Positions 17,258 through 25,497 of a stretch of DNA of 64,000 bases are shown one piece after another; position 1 is the first letter of the stretch; each line of letters starts with the position of its first letter. The DNA comes from Psychrobacter immobilis (lineage in GTDB: Bacteria > Pseudomonadota > Gammaproteobacteria > Pseudomonadales > Moraxellaceae). The stretch is taken from assembly GCF_904846065.1 (NCBI RefSeq), contig NZ_CAJGZV010000001.1, positions 1,178,001 to 1,242,000 on the forward strand, in the 5' to 3' direction. The translations under genes and the position numbers were made by a program. The notes below the pieces were generated by a model. It searched no databases and was not told the origin of the DNA. It saw only the letters and a list, made by a program, of their open reading frames with translations.

Positions 17258-18648
17258 CGTGCATCACATCAGCGCCTGCTACCTGCCATTTCCGCACCAT
17301 CACCATATTCCTTATGGAGAGCAGCTTGCTACACTTGGGCAACCGCATCCGAGTCTAACAGGACTTATGAGCGCCAGCATCATAGACACAGACAGCAGCG
17401 CTATCACTCATGACCGTAACCACCGTGCCCATATTAGATACCACTGGCAAAGCGAAGGCGGCGACAGCGCGCATTGGATACCCATTGCCAGCCACTTAGT
17501 CGCTGATCACATGGGACAAACCCATCCGCTACGCCATGGGCAACACGTGCTTATCGACTTTATCGGTGGCGACATCACTCATCCCATCATCATTGGTAGC
17601 ACCCATAATGGCCAAGGCAATTCTGATGCTCAGCACAACAGTATCGTCAGTGACTCAGGTAGCATTGATGCCACCAGTCCAGCTTGGTTTATCAACCAAA
17701 GCCATGCTTATCCCATAGACGGTATCAAGACTCAAAGTATCGATAGCAGTCGAACAGGCGAGGCGACCAAAGACAGCCTTATCAACGGCTATAACCAGCT
17801 AATGTTTGACGCCCATCCTGACAGCCCACAGATTAATGTTTATAGCAGCAGCTTCCAGTCTAGCCTAACCATTGGTCATCTATACCAGCATACCGACCAT
17901 ACTCGCGGTCAAGCACGGGGCAAAGGCATCAGCATCGAGACCCAAGCCGCCGCCAATGTGCAAGGCAGTACAGGTATTCATATCAGTAGCCACAATATTA
18001 ACAGTGCATCGAATAGCCACATGAGTCATGACAGTCATAGCAAACTGCAAACTGCTGACCAACATCAACAAGCTTACGCTCAGCTAGCTGACATCCATCA
18101 GCCCGTGGGATTAGAAAGCAGCAGCAATAACAAGCAAAGCAGTAGTAAAGAAGATGCGCAAACACCTTTTGCCCAATTTAGCGAAGATACCAATGACTCA
18201 AGTTTAAGCGAGTCAGGACAATGGCAACAACCTAATCTACTGATCGACTCTCAGCGTCATCTCGCGATGCTAAGTGGACAACACAGCCAGCATACCAGTA
18301 CCCAAAGCACGCATAGCCACGCGACAGACAATACTCATCATCACAGTCAAACGCAAATGAATCAGCTAGTAGCGGGCGATATCCATTACTACAGTAATAA
18401 AGCCCAAACCCATACCGCTGCTCATGGCGATGTGACCATACAAGCACATCAGAACGAGATGCGTTTAGATAGCGAGCAAGTACTGCGACTCCATAGCCGA
18501 GATAGTATTGAGATTATCGCGCCTGATACGCTAACGCTGAAAGCCGCAGGTAGTGGCATTGAGATATCGGGTGGTAATGTGACGTTTATCACGCCAAGTC
18601 AGGTGGGCTATAAGGCAAGTAAGGTGGATTGGGGCAGTGGGGGTGGAG
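17250..18648 (+). repeat. second copy of the vgrG spike segment
   Basis: This is homologous to 13290-14706. The left junction is at the DNNVHH codons; upstream of it the sequence belongs to the 107-residue gene. The right junction follows the conserved GSGGG codons, after which the adaptor is unrelated to that of the first vgrG. Confidence 0.9.
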
Positions 18649-18929
18649 TTAAAACTGAATTACCCTTCTTGCCGTCGGCAGAAATGAAAAATTGGATTGG
18701 TCTTAAGCTTTTAGGAGTTGATGGTGAAGGTATACCTGATGTTGGCTACAAGATATTTTTTGATAGCGGACAAGTTATTAAAGGAAGACTCGATAGAAAA
18801 GGTGAAGCACATCATGAAAATGTGCCTGAGCAGGCTAACCGTGTTGAATATGAAGAAAAAGATTTTGAAGACGCTACTCCTGATTCATTTCTTAAAGTTT
18901 TAGAAGCTGCTAAAAGCTTTATTAAATAA
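17259..18929 (+). CDS. 5'-truncated VgrG: spike and adaptor only
   Basis: The 556-residue frame starts with a GTG inside the VgrG homology and lacks the roughly 405-residue gp27-like base. It keeps the OB-fold, the His/Ser/Gln-rich region and the beta-helix, then carries a different C-terminal adaptor (WIGLKLLGVDGEGIPDVGYK ..., about residues 470-530). Without the base it cannot build a normal spike alone. It may be a silent tail that recombines into the full vgrG upstream to switch adaptor and cargo, or simply a degenerate copy. There is no clear RBS for the GTG, although GGGAG lies 14 bases upstream. The second effector starts 14 bases downstream. Confidence 0.7.
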   Translation: MHHISACYLPFPHHHHIPYGEQLATLGQPHPSLTGLMSASIIDTDSSAITHDRNHRAHIRYHWQSEGGDSAHWIPIASHLVADHMGQTHPLRHGQHVLIDFIGGDITHPIIIGSTHNGQGNSDAQHNSIVSDSGSIDATSPAWFINQSHAYPIDGIKTQSIDSSRTGEATKDSLINGYNQLMFDAHPDSPQINVYSSSFQSSLTIGHLYQHTDHTRGQARGKGISIETQAAANVQGSTGIHISSHNINSASNSHMSHDSHSKLQTADQHQQAYAQLADIHQPVGLESSSNNKQSSSKEDAQTPFAQFSEDTNDSSLSESGQWQQPNLLIDSQRHLAMLSGQHSQHTSTQSTHSHATDNTHHHSQTQMNQLVAGDIHYYSNKAQTHTAAHGDVTIQAHQNEMRLDSEQVLRLHSRDSIEIIAPDTLTLKAAGSGIEISGGNVTFITPSQVGYKASKVDWGSGGGVKTELPFLPSAEMKNWIGLKLLGVDGEGIPDVGYKIFFDSGQVIKGRLDRKGEAHHENVPEQANRVEYEEKDFEDATPDSFLKVLEAAKSFIK

Positions 18930-18943
18930 TAGAAGGTGCAACT

Positions 18944-20431
18944 ATGAGCTTTTTACCGAAAAAAGAAGAACTTTCAAATGCGCTTGCATGGTTTATGGTA
19001 CCTGTTAATGGCGCTGTGCAAAAGGGTAAAGAAACAGCAAATGATATTGCCGATTGGCTTTGGGTAGTCATACAAGGTGATTTTGCAACGGAACCATCTA
19101 CTGCTCAAGTCGTTACTGGTACTGTCGTTTCTATGATTCCGTTGGTAGACCAGATTTGTGATGTTCGAGATATCTGCGCTAACTGTAAAAAAATAAATGA
19201 AGATGACAGTAATCCTTGGGCATGGGTGGGTCTAATTTTGACCTTGATCGGTCTGTTTCCAGTTTTAGGATCGCTATTTAAAGGAATATTTAAAGTACTA
19301 CTTGCCCCTATTAGACGCTTCATGATGAGACCTTTATCTAAAGCTGGCAAATTTTCAGGTAGCCTGATATATAAAGCAGTTGAACCAGCTATTGAGCAAG
19401 GTATAAAAGAGCTTAATAAGTTTTTAGGACGTCCTGCCGTAAAAAAGCTAATACGCAAAGAAGCCTCTGGGAACGTATACAGGTGGTCAGCTAAGCAACT
19501 AAGGAGTTTAAAAGCTAAAGTCAATAAGACGCAGATTTTAACAGTATTTGACGAGCATATTGGCTATCTAAAGGAGACTGTTGAATTTGTACAAAAGTAT
19601 GGCAGCTCAGGTATAGGTAAAAAAGCAGCTGATATACTTAAAGTAGTAGTAGACATACGAAATCGTGCTAACAGACGTCTTGGTGAATTTTTAGCGCCTG
19701 TGCAAGACTTTTTAGAGCGGCTAGCAATACGTTTAGATGCTGAAGGAGGCTATAAAGCAGTAACCAACTTGACAAACGTTGCGAATTTTAGAAAAGTCCA
19801 TACTGATGGTGAGGTGCAACTTATAAAAATCAGTTCGCCTAAATGGGTAGATGTGACCAGAAGAATTAAATATCCTAAAGTAGAAGAATGTCCCAAAATA
19901 CCTAAAGGTTATCCCAATATTTCTGATAAAGGTAAAGGACCATTATGGAAAAAGTTTAACACATTTCATGATATGAAGGCAGTAGAACTAAAACAGGGGA
20001 CGAGTTTATATCGCGTTGTTGACCCTACTAGTAATGATAATAGTATATGTTGGATGCGAGCTTCGGAGTATTTGAAACTTAAAAAACGAGAAGATTGGCG
20101 CAGACGTTTTGCAGTATGGGCAAGCTGGAATAGTAATGGAGAAGTCGTCCATTACATTGTTCCTAAAGGTGGTATGAAAGTTTGGGAAGGTAAAGCCGCC
20201 AGTCAAATACTTGAAAATAGTAAAGGTCAAATCCAAACGGCTAATGGACGCGGTGCTATGTATGTGTTAGAGGGTGGTGGCAAACAAATTGTACTTGATC
20301 CAGCACAATTAATTAAAAGCAGAGTAAAACCACGCAGAAAAACAGGATGGGGCTATGGTAGTGATCTAAAGGGTTTAGAAAATACAGATATGGTTGGCGT
20401 GCCAACCCTCAAACAAAACTGGTATAAGTGA
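18944..20431 (+). CDS. candidate T6SS effector with pretoxin membrane segment and TNT-like C-terminus
   Basis: The 495-residue protein follows the second VgrG adaptor by 14 bases. The N-terminal part has the block VSMIPLVDQICDVRDICAN (about 63-82) and a hydrophobic segment (WAWVGLILTLIGLFPVLGSL, about 92-111), a combination seen in polymorphic toxin pre-toxin regions. The last 150 residues contain LYRVVD, HYIVPKGGMKVWEGKAA and YVLEGGGKQIVLDP. The GGG-x-Q ending is reminiscent of TNT-type NAD glycohydrolases, where the Gln is catalytic. That assignment is an inference from a short motif; an ART-like fold is an alternative. The downstream Imm71/72-like gene is the likely immunity partner. Confidence 0.65.
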   Translation: MSFLPKKEELSNALAWFMVPVNGAVQKGKETANDIADWLWVVIQGDFATEPSTAQVVTGTVVSMIPLVDQICDVRDICANCKKINEDDSNPWAWVGLILTLIGLFPVLGSLFKGIFKVLLAPIRRFMMRPLSKAGKFSGSLIYKAVEPAIEQGIKELNKFLGRPAVKKLIRKEASGNVYRWSAKQLRSLKAKVNKTQILTVFDEHIGYLKETVEFVQKYGSSGIGKKAADILKVVVDIRNRANRRLGEFLAPVQDFLERLAIRLDAEGGYKAVTNLTNVANFRKVHTDGEVQLIKISSPKWVDVTRRIKYPKVEECPKIPKGYPNISDKGKGPLWKKFNTFHDMKAVELKQGTSLYRVVDPTSNDNSICWMRASEYLKLKKREDWRRRFAVWASWNSNGEVVHYIVPKGGMKVWEGKAASQILENSKGQIQTANGRGAMYVLEGGGKQIVLDPAQLIKSRVKPRRKTGWGYGSDLKGLENTDMVGVPTLKQNWYK

Positions 20432-20438
20432 GCAAACA

Positions 20439-21362
20439 ATGGAAAACTATATAATAAGACCTCAAGAAATCTATTTATTAGAACGCTACAGCTCACCCGC
20501 TTATTTTAAAGAGATGCGCGATGCCTTTGCAACTATGTTAGAAGCTGCTGAGCAGGCGCTTGAGCTGTTTGTCAATGATTTACCGTTTGATTACCGTACA
20601 CGTCCTATCAATAGACAGCCTGATATCGTCTGGGGCGAACGGGTATTGCCAAACCTGCGTGATACTCTAGACAGCTTAAATGTTGGTTATCAAGAGCTGT
20701 TAAAAGGGGATCTAGCGGCAATAAGATATGGCGGTAATGTTGAGAGTGATTTTCGGGCTATCAGTATGGATTATGATATCGATTGGATGCCTGAGCAGCA
20801 ACAACTTGATTATGAAAAATGGCGGAGAGAGGCAAGCACGCGCGCTTTTAACTTAGAAATAACCAGTTATTTTGGCTGGAAAATTGGTAGTTTAATTGAA
20901 CGCTATACTACTGAATCGCGAGGACCACTTAACCCACCCGAATCGTGGCCTATTTATCGTCTTAATCCAAAATATAGCGTTGAGTTAGATGAAGTCGTCC
21001 CTGTCGCAGGTATTTATGTACCTAGTAGAGCAGATGCCAGTGCTCAAGTGTTATTGGATGGCATGTTAGCAAATGAAGCTTACGTCGGTTATGATCCTGA
21101 AACCATGCAAGCGGTTGGTGATGCACCAGTCACTTGGATGTTGGTTGAGCGTATCGCGGATACTGGCGGCGGTAACCATAATGTCGAGCCAAAACGTTTA
21201 CGTTGTGAGTCGGGTAAACCTTGTCCATTCACAGGCTACTGGTGGTCACCATCAAGTAAAGATGTCAAACACTTCAAAGCAGGCGACATCATGCCAAAGA
21301 TGAAGCGACTTGAATGGCAAACTATCTGGTATTTCAACGAGACCAATCAGTTAGACGATTAA
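20439..21362 (+). CDS. Imm71/Imm72-like immunity protein
   Basis: The product is 307 residues from the ATG at 20439; an upstream in-frame ATG lies inside the effector gene and is rejected. The N-terminal 95 residues (YIIRPQEIYLLERYSSPAYF ...) recur in two other genes of the window. The C-terminal part has the pattern CESGKPCPFTGYWWSP ... FKAGDIMP seen in Imm71/Imm72 immunity proteins. It is soluble, with no signal peptide, and lies 7 bases after the effector gene, so it probably neutralises that effector in the cytoplasm. The family call is from memory of the motif and should be checked by profile search. Confidence 0.7.
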   Translation: MENYIIRPQEIYLLERYSSPAYFKEMRDAFATMLEAAEQALELFVNDLPFDYRTRPINRQPDIVWGERVLPNLRDTLDSLNVGYQELLKGDLAAIRYGGNVESDFRAISMDYDIDWMPEQQQLDYEKWRREASTRAFNLEITSYFGWKIGSLIERYTTESRGPLNPPESWPIYRLNPKYSVELDEVVPVAGIYVPSRADASAQVLLDGMLANEAYVGYDPETMQAVGDAPVTWMLVERIADTGGGNHNVEPKRLRCESGKPCPFTGYWWSPSSKDVKHFKAGDIMPKMKRLEWQTIWYFNETNQLDD

Positions 21363-21409
21363 GTTAATCAATATTTTATCAATCAACTTATAATAAATGA
21401 GTTTTACAT

Positions 21410-21967
21410 ATGGTAAATCATTCAATTCCAAAGACCTTATTTAAAATGTGGCTGTGTGTGTCCCTACTATTTACGATAGGAGTTAGTCAGTCGCAACTTG
21501 CTATGGCAGCTGACACTTCTTATGCTGATAATACGTCCAAGACCGCAGAAGAGTTGAGATTAGAGTATCTCGAAGCGCTTGAAGAAGAGCAGAACAAGCT
21601 ATATTTTGAAAACTTTGCAACCAATCCTGATGACATTCCGATCAGTGAGTATGAAGGAGGGACAGATCGATACTTTGGCGATTTAAGAGTTGAAGGTGAT
21701 GAGCTTATATTAGAAATTTCAGGTGGTGAGCTACTTATTATCACCAGAAACGAGCGTCAAGAACAGCTTAGACAGCAACTTATACAGTTTGTATCAGAGC
21801 ATAGCGATGTGTCAGTTAATGTTGGCATACAAGGTTTGATAAATGTAGATAGTGAGCCAACGACAGAGGATTTGGATGAATTGGTTCTTGTGAATTACAA
21901 TAATTTAAAAGCTAACGCCACTCATAATCTTTTTAAGATGCTTAGCACAATTAATGATCAGGAATGA
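21410..21967 (+). CDS. exported protein of unknown function
   Basis: A signal peptide is visible (WLCVSLLFTIGVSQSQLAMAADT, cleavage near residue 34), so the 151-residue mature protein is periplasmic. It is acidic, with a central beta-rich part (RYFGDLRVEGDELILEISGG) and a C-terminal helical part. Its position right after the Imm71-like gene suggests an accessory immunity or envelope-protection role, but this is context only. No family is recognised. Confidence 0.65.
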   Translation: MVNHSIPKTLFKMWLCVSLLFTIGVSQSQLAMAADTSYADNTSKTAEELRLEYLEALEEEQNKLYFENFATNPDDIPISEYEGGTDRYFGDLRVEGDELILEISGGELLIITRNERQEQLRQQLIQFVSEHSDVSVNVGIQGLINVDSEPTTEDLDELVLVNYNNLKANATHNLFKMLSTINDQE

Positions 21968-22023
21968 GGTTTGTACTTGATAAGAGTCTGCTCAAACTGC
22001 CACGACATTAAGGACAACTAAAA

Positions 22024-23226
22024 ATGAGTGGATTCGTTGTAGACATGGAAGGGCGGTTTCGACTGACAAAGAAACCGCCATTTTTGACCCCAGGTTATCA
22101 AGCGGTAGGGCAGAAGCTTGTAGACGTTAAAGGCATCCATGAGACAGTGCCTTTGGATAAATATAAAAACTATGATGTGCCATTGCACCCTCAACAAACG
22201 GTGGTACAGTTTAACTCGACTTATCTTGAGACTACAGGGCGCAATGAAAGACGACGTGGTGATGCGGTAGGATGGGGATTATGTTTAGGGTTTGTGGGGC
22301 TATCTGTGAGTAATGGTATCCTCTATCTGATTGTAAAATCCACAATAGATTTTGACATCGTATTTCTTAGTATTGGTCTTATTCTCGCTTTTTCTATGAT
22401 TCTATTCTTCGCTCCATTAATCAATGTGCTCTCAACCGAACTATTTACCACATGGCATTATCCCATCCGTTTTAATCGTAAAACCCGTAAGGTCTATGTC
22501 CGTCAATACAATCGTAAAGTAGAAGTATATAACTGGGATGACTTAACTTTTTTTATTGCCTATATCAATGAAGATAGAGACATCAGAGCCGTGACCTTTG
22601 ATAAAAACGGCGAAACCATTACGGGTATGTTTGCACTTGCCTTTCAAAACAATGTCTTTGATAAAAGTTTAATCAGTTATTTTGAGTTTATCCGTCGTTA
22701 TATGGAAGGTGACGATCAGCAACTAAAAGAAGTCAAAGAGGCCATACGTTACATCTATCCCATACATAAGAAACGTGAAACCCCGCTGATGTCATTTAAG
22801 CGTTTGATATTGAACGTAGTACATTACTCTCACGAAAACATGGAGTACCCTGAACGAACTTTTAGGTTTTACCCAGTGACAATAGTTATTCTACCTTTAT
22901 TAGCTCTGCGTTATGTTGGCCGTGTGATCTCAATGCTGACCAGCTACCGCCATCAGTTTAGCAAAGCTATTGAAGCGGAATGTCAGATTGATCCCAATGA
23001 CCCTTATGATTTAAACAAACATTTACCAGAGGGCAACCTTGAACAGAATAACCAGCCTATTTGGAAGACCATTGTTTACAGTGTAGGTATTATTATTGCT
23101 ACTATTATCATGCTGTTTATCGGTGCATTTATTATAGACATGATAGGCGCGGCAAGACCACATGGTGACTATCCGAGCATGGTCGATAAACTCTGGTATG
23201 TGATTGGTTTGGGGTGGTTGTCTTAA
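22024..23226 (+). CDS. DUF6708-like membrane protein (paralogue A, divergent)
   Basis: The 400-residue protein has two adjacent membrane segments (about 82-105 and 112-140), a soluble domain with FNRKTRKVYVRQYNRKVEVY and SYFEFIRRYMEGD, and two further hydrophobic segments (about 285-305 and 340-370). The FIRRYMEGD signature matches the FIRTYME motif of the other DUF6708-like genes here. Genes of this type often sit beside T6SS effectors; immunity or membrane accessory function is inferred. It is the most divergent member of the array. Confidence 0.7.
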   Translation: MSGFVVDMEGRFRLTKKPPFLTPGYQAVGQKLVDVKGIHETVPLDKYKNYDVPLHPQQTVVQFNSTYLETTGRNERRRGDAVGWGLCLGFVGLSVSNGILYLIVKSTIDFDIVFLSIGLILAFSMILFFAPLINVLSTELFTTWHYPIRFNRKTRKVYVRQYNRKVEVYNWDDLTFFIAYINEDRDIRAVTFDKNGETITGMFALAFQNNVFDKSLISYFEFIRRYMEGDDQQLKEVKEAIRYIYPIHKKRETPLMSFKRLILNVVHYSHENMEYPERTFRFYPVTIVILPLLALRYVGRVISMLTSYRHQFSKAIEAECQIDPNDPYDLNKHLPEGNLEQNNQPIWKTIVYSVGIIIATIIMLFIGAFIIDMIGAARPHGDYPSMVDKLWYVIGLGWLS

Positions 23227-23230
23227 TAAA

Positions 23231-23275
23231 TCATTGGCTACCTTTTTATTACTGTATGTGATTGCTTAGATAAAA
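23231..23275 (+). pseudogene. tiny 3' remnant of a DUF6708-like paralogue
   Basis: The intergenic sequence contains ATTGGCT, then TGTATGTG and ATTGCTTAGATAAAA. These match the last codons and downstream bases of the DUF6708-like gene ending at 25447, with a 9-base deletion. It is a recombination scar left by loss of a gene copy between paralogues A and B. Confidence 0.55.
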
Positions 23276-23293
23276 GTAATTAGGGATAATAAC

Positions 23294-24355
23294 ATGCAAC
23301 TACGCGATGATTTCGCTACCCACCTTAGTAAGCTTCACAATCCTATTGACCGTCCTTATACCGCCAGTATAGACAAAAGCTTATTAAAGAGCACTGAAGA
23401 GATTGAACATCTTAACAAAGAAATTCATGATGTTAATCCTGATTACTTAACCTTCCTACCCGCATACTTCTGGGTGTTTTATTTTGCTGTTGGCTGGGTT
23501 TATTTTTCTTCATTTTGGTTAGGTAATTATTTTCTTCAAGATATTGGAGAGGTTGTCTTTATAGATGGTGAATTTAGTATTTTTGATATAGTATTCAGCT
23601 TCTTATGGATTGTTGTATTTGGTACGCCACTAATTTTATTTCTCTATCAACTCATCAGAAAGCGCTTCATTCGTACCCAGTACTACTTTTTAAAAAAAGA
23701 ACAGAAAATAGCTTATTATTACCGTCCATTATGGAATTTTAGACAGCCTTATGCGCTTAAGATAGTCGACTATAAAGATGTGCATCCAGACTTACATCAA
23801 GACCCATATAATCGAGCCTACACACCGCTTAATCTGTATGTCGCTGATCCTGAGACAGGCGATATCACCCATCATCTAAAGCTAGAAGATTATAGAGTCA
23901 ACCCGCGTGTACAATGGGCATTTATCCGTACCTATATGGAAAATGAAGCCGATGACTTACCGATAAATCCTGAGTTCTGCGAAGCTTACCCAGCTGACAC
24001 TAGTAAATCACTGTTTGCTTGTGCTGATATTATCTATCGTAAAAACAGCATACTGCCTAGTGATCATTCTGGCGGTGGTCAAATCATGGTCTTTATAATA
24101 GGCTCAATAATAGCCTTAGGTAATCTATTTCAGGCTAATCATTACCAATGTACCAAACGCGCCATCTTGCATCCCGACGTGCAAAAGCTACTCACATGGG
24201 ACGGTCAAGATAACCCGTATCCAATACAGCCCATAACTTATGAAGCCAAACTAGCGTTTGAAGGTAGAAATTGGGAGGTTAATGTCAGATGGGTATGTAT
24301 CATACTCATCAACGTTGGCTTATTTGTATGGGCAGTGGTGGCTTATAATAGCTAG
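23294..24355 (+). CDS. DUF6708-like membrane protein (paralogue B)
   Basis: 353 residues. It shares the family landmarks IHDVNPDYLTFLP (about 47), LEDYRVNPRVQWAFIRTYME (about 195-215), LFACADI (about 245) and HPDVQKLLTWDGQDNPYPI (about 300). Hydrophobic segments lie at about 55-80, 97-120, 260-280 and 330-350, so both termini are probably cytoplasmic. It is clearly related to, but distinct from, the three close paralogues downstream. Immunity function against a membrane-active effector is inferred from context. Confidence 0.7.
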   Translation: MQLRDDFATHLSKLHNPIDRPYTASIDKSLLKSTEEIEHLNKEIHDVNPDYLTFLPAYFWVFYFAVGWVYFSSFWLGNYFLQDIGEVVFIDGEFSIFDIVFSFLWIVVFGTPLILFLYQLIRKRFIRTQYYFLKKEQKIAYYYRPLWNFRQPYALKIVDYKDVHPDLHQDPYNRAYTPLNLYVADPETGDITHHLKLEDYRVNPRVQWAFIRTYMENEADDLPINPEFCEAYPADTSKSLFACADIIYRKNSILPSDHSGGGQIMVFIIGSIIALGNLFQANHYQCTKRAILHPDVQKLLTWDGQDNPYPIQPITYEAKLAFEGRNWEVNVRWVCIILINVGLFVWAVVAYNS

Positions 24356-24385
24356 CAAAAATTGCTAACTACATATTGTATAACT

Positions 24386-25447
24386 ATGATCTTACCTGTT
24401 CCTCCTATACCTCCTGTCGGTAAAATACTCAGTCGCCCTTATGAAGGAGAGATTGGTAATTTCCAAGAAAAAAAAGCCAGTATTGATAGAATAAGTACAC
24501 TTATTCATGATGTGAATCCAGACTATCTGCTATTTCATCCTATCATTAACTCTATTCAAAATGTATGGCTTTTAGCGTCATATTGTGGTGCATGGTTGTT
24601 TGGACAGTTTTTATTTTTATTTTTATATGTAGTTCTTAAATATTTTTTTATTGAAGAGTTTGAGCTAATAGTTTTATTTCCAATTATTATGCTTATAATA
24701 TTCCTAACAATGCTTGGCTTTTCACCATATTTAACTCTAAAGCAACTAAAAAGAAAGCAATCTCGATACCATAAAATTCTACTACTAAAAAATACCCAGC
24801 AGATTGCTTACTACGAACATAACGGTAAGCAAGCCCCTATCTTTCATCTGATTAATTATAAAGATATCACAGCCTCCATAAGGCGTAATGAAGGTTTGGT
24901 GTATGAAGTACTGAATCTGCACATCATCGATGAATCAACAGGAGAACCAAGCTTATCTATTAACTGTGAAGACATGCAACTAAACCCTTATGATCAGTGG
25001 GCGTTTATTCGCACCTATATGGAACGTCCCGCTGAAGAGCTACCGCTTGACCCACGATATGCCCACGCGTGTCCAACAGATATCAGCACATCGCTACTCG
25101 CCTGTGCCGATATTGCTCAAGAGAAAAAAGACAAGGGTCTGACTGGACTACAACATGAAGTGACCTTTATGGGTTGGTTGCGCGCTTGTACCGTCAGTTA
25201 CTTAGACTTGGCCGAAGGCAATATCTATCAATCGAGTGCCAATCCTGCACTACATCCAGAAGTTCAGCGACGGCTTATGTGGGATGGGCAAAACAATCCG
25301 TATAACATTCTGCCTGTCACAGCAGAGCGTCAAGCCGCTTTTGCAAACCAAAACCAAGCGGTAAAGCGGAAATGGTATTCAGGTATCGCCGTGAATGCGA
25401 CATGGTTTATTGGCTCGATATTGTATGTGATGTTGGTAATTGCTTAG
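24386..25447 (+). CDS. DUF6708-like membrane protein (paralogue C1)
   Basis: 353 residues from the ATG at 24386; an upstream TTG at 24362 is unsupported because C3 shares sequence only from just before this ATG. The N-terminus MILPVPPIPPVGKILSRPYE and the last 200 residues are nearly identical to C3, while residues about 50-105 (two membrane helices) differ strongly. C2 shares the same C-terminal part. A constant soluble domain with a variable membrane segment fits an immunity protein whose specificity lies in the membrane. An Imm71-type N-terminus follows 50 bases downstream, as it does after C3. Confidence 0.7.
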   Translation: MILPVPPIPPVGKILSRPYEGEIGNFQEKKASIDRISTLIHDVNPDYLLFHPIINSIQNVWLLASYCGAWLFGQFLFLFLYVVLKYFFIEEFELIVLFPIIMLIIFLTMLGFSPYLTLKQLKRKQSRYHKILLLKNTQQIAYYEHNGKQAPIFHLINYKDITASIRRNEGLVYEVLNLHIIDESTGEPSLSINCEDMQLNPYDQWAFIRTYMERPAEELPLDPRYAHACPTDISTSLLACADIAQEKKDKGLTGLQHEVTFMGWLRACTVSYLDLAEGNIYQSSANPALHPEVQRRLMWDGQNNPYNILPVTAERQAAFANQNQAVKRKWYSGIAVNATWFIGSILYVMLVIA

Positions 25448-25497
25448 ATAAAAACTTATCAGCCAACCTCTATTAAACAGTACGAGAACCGCTAAAA

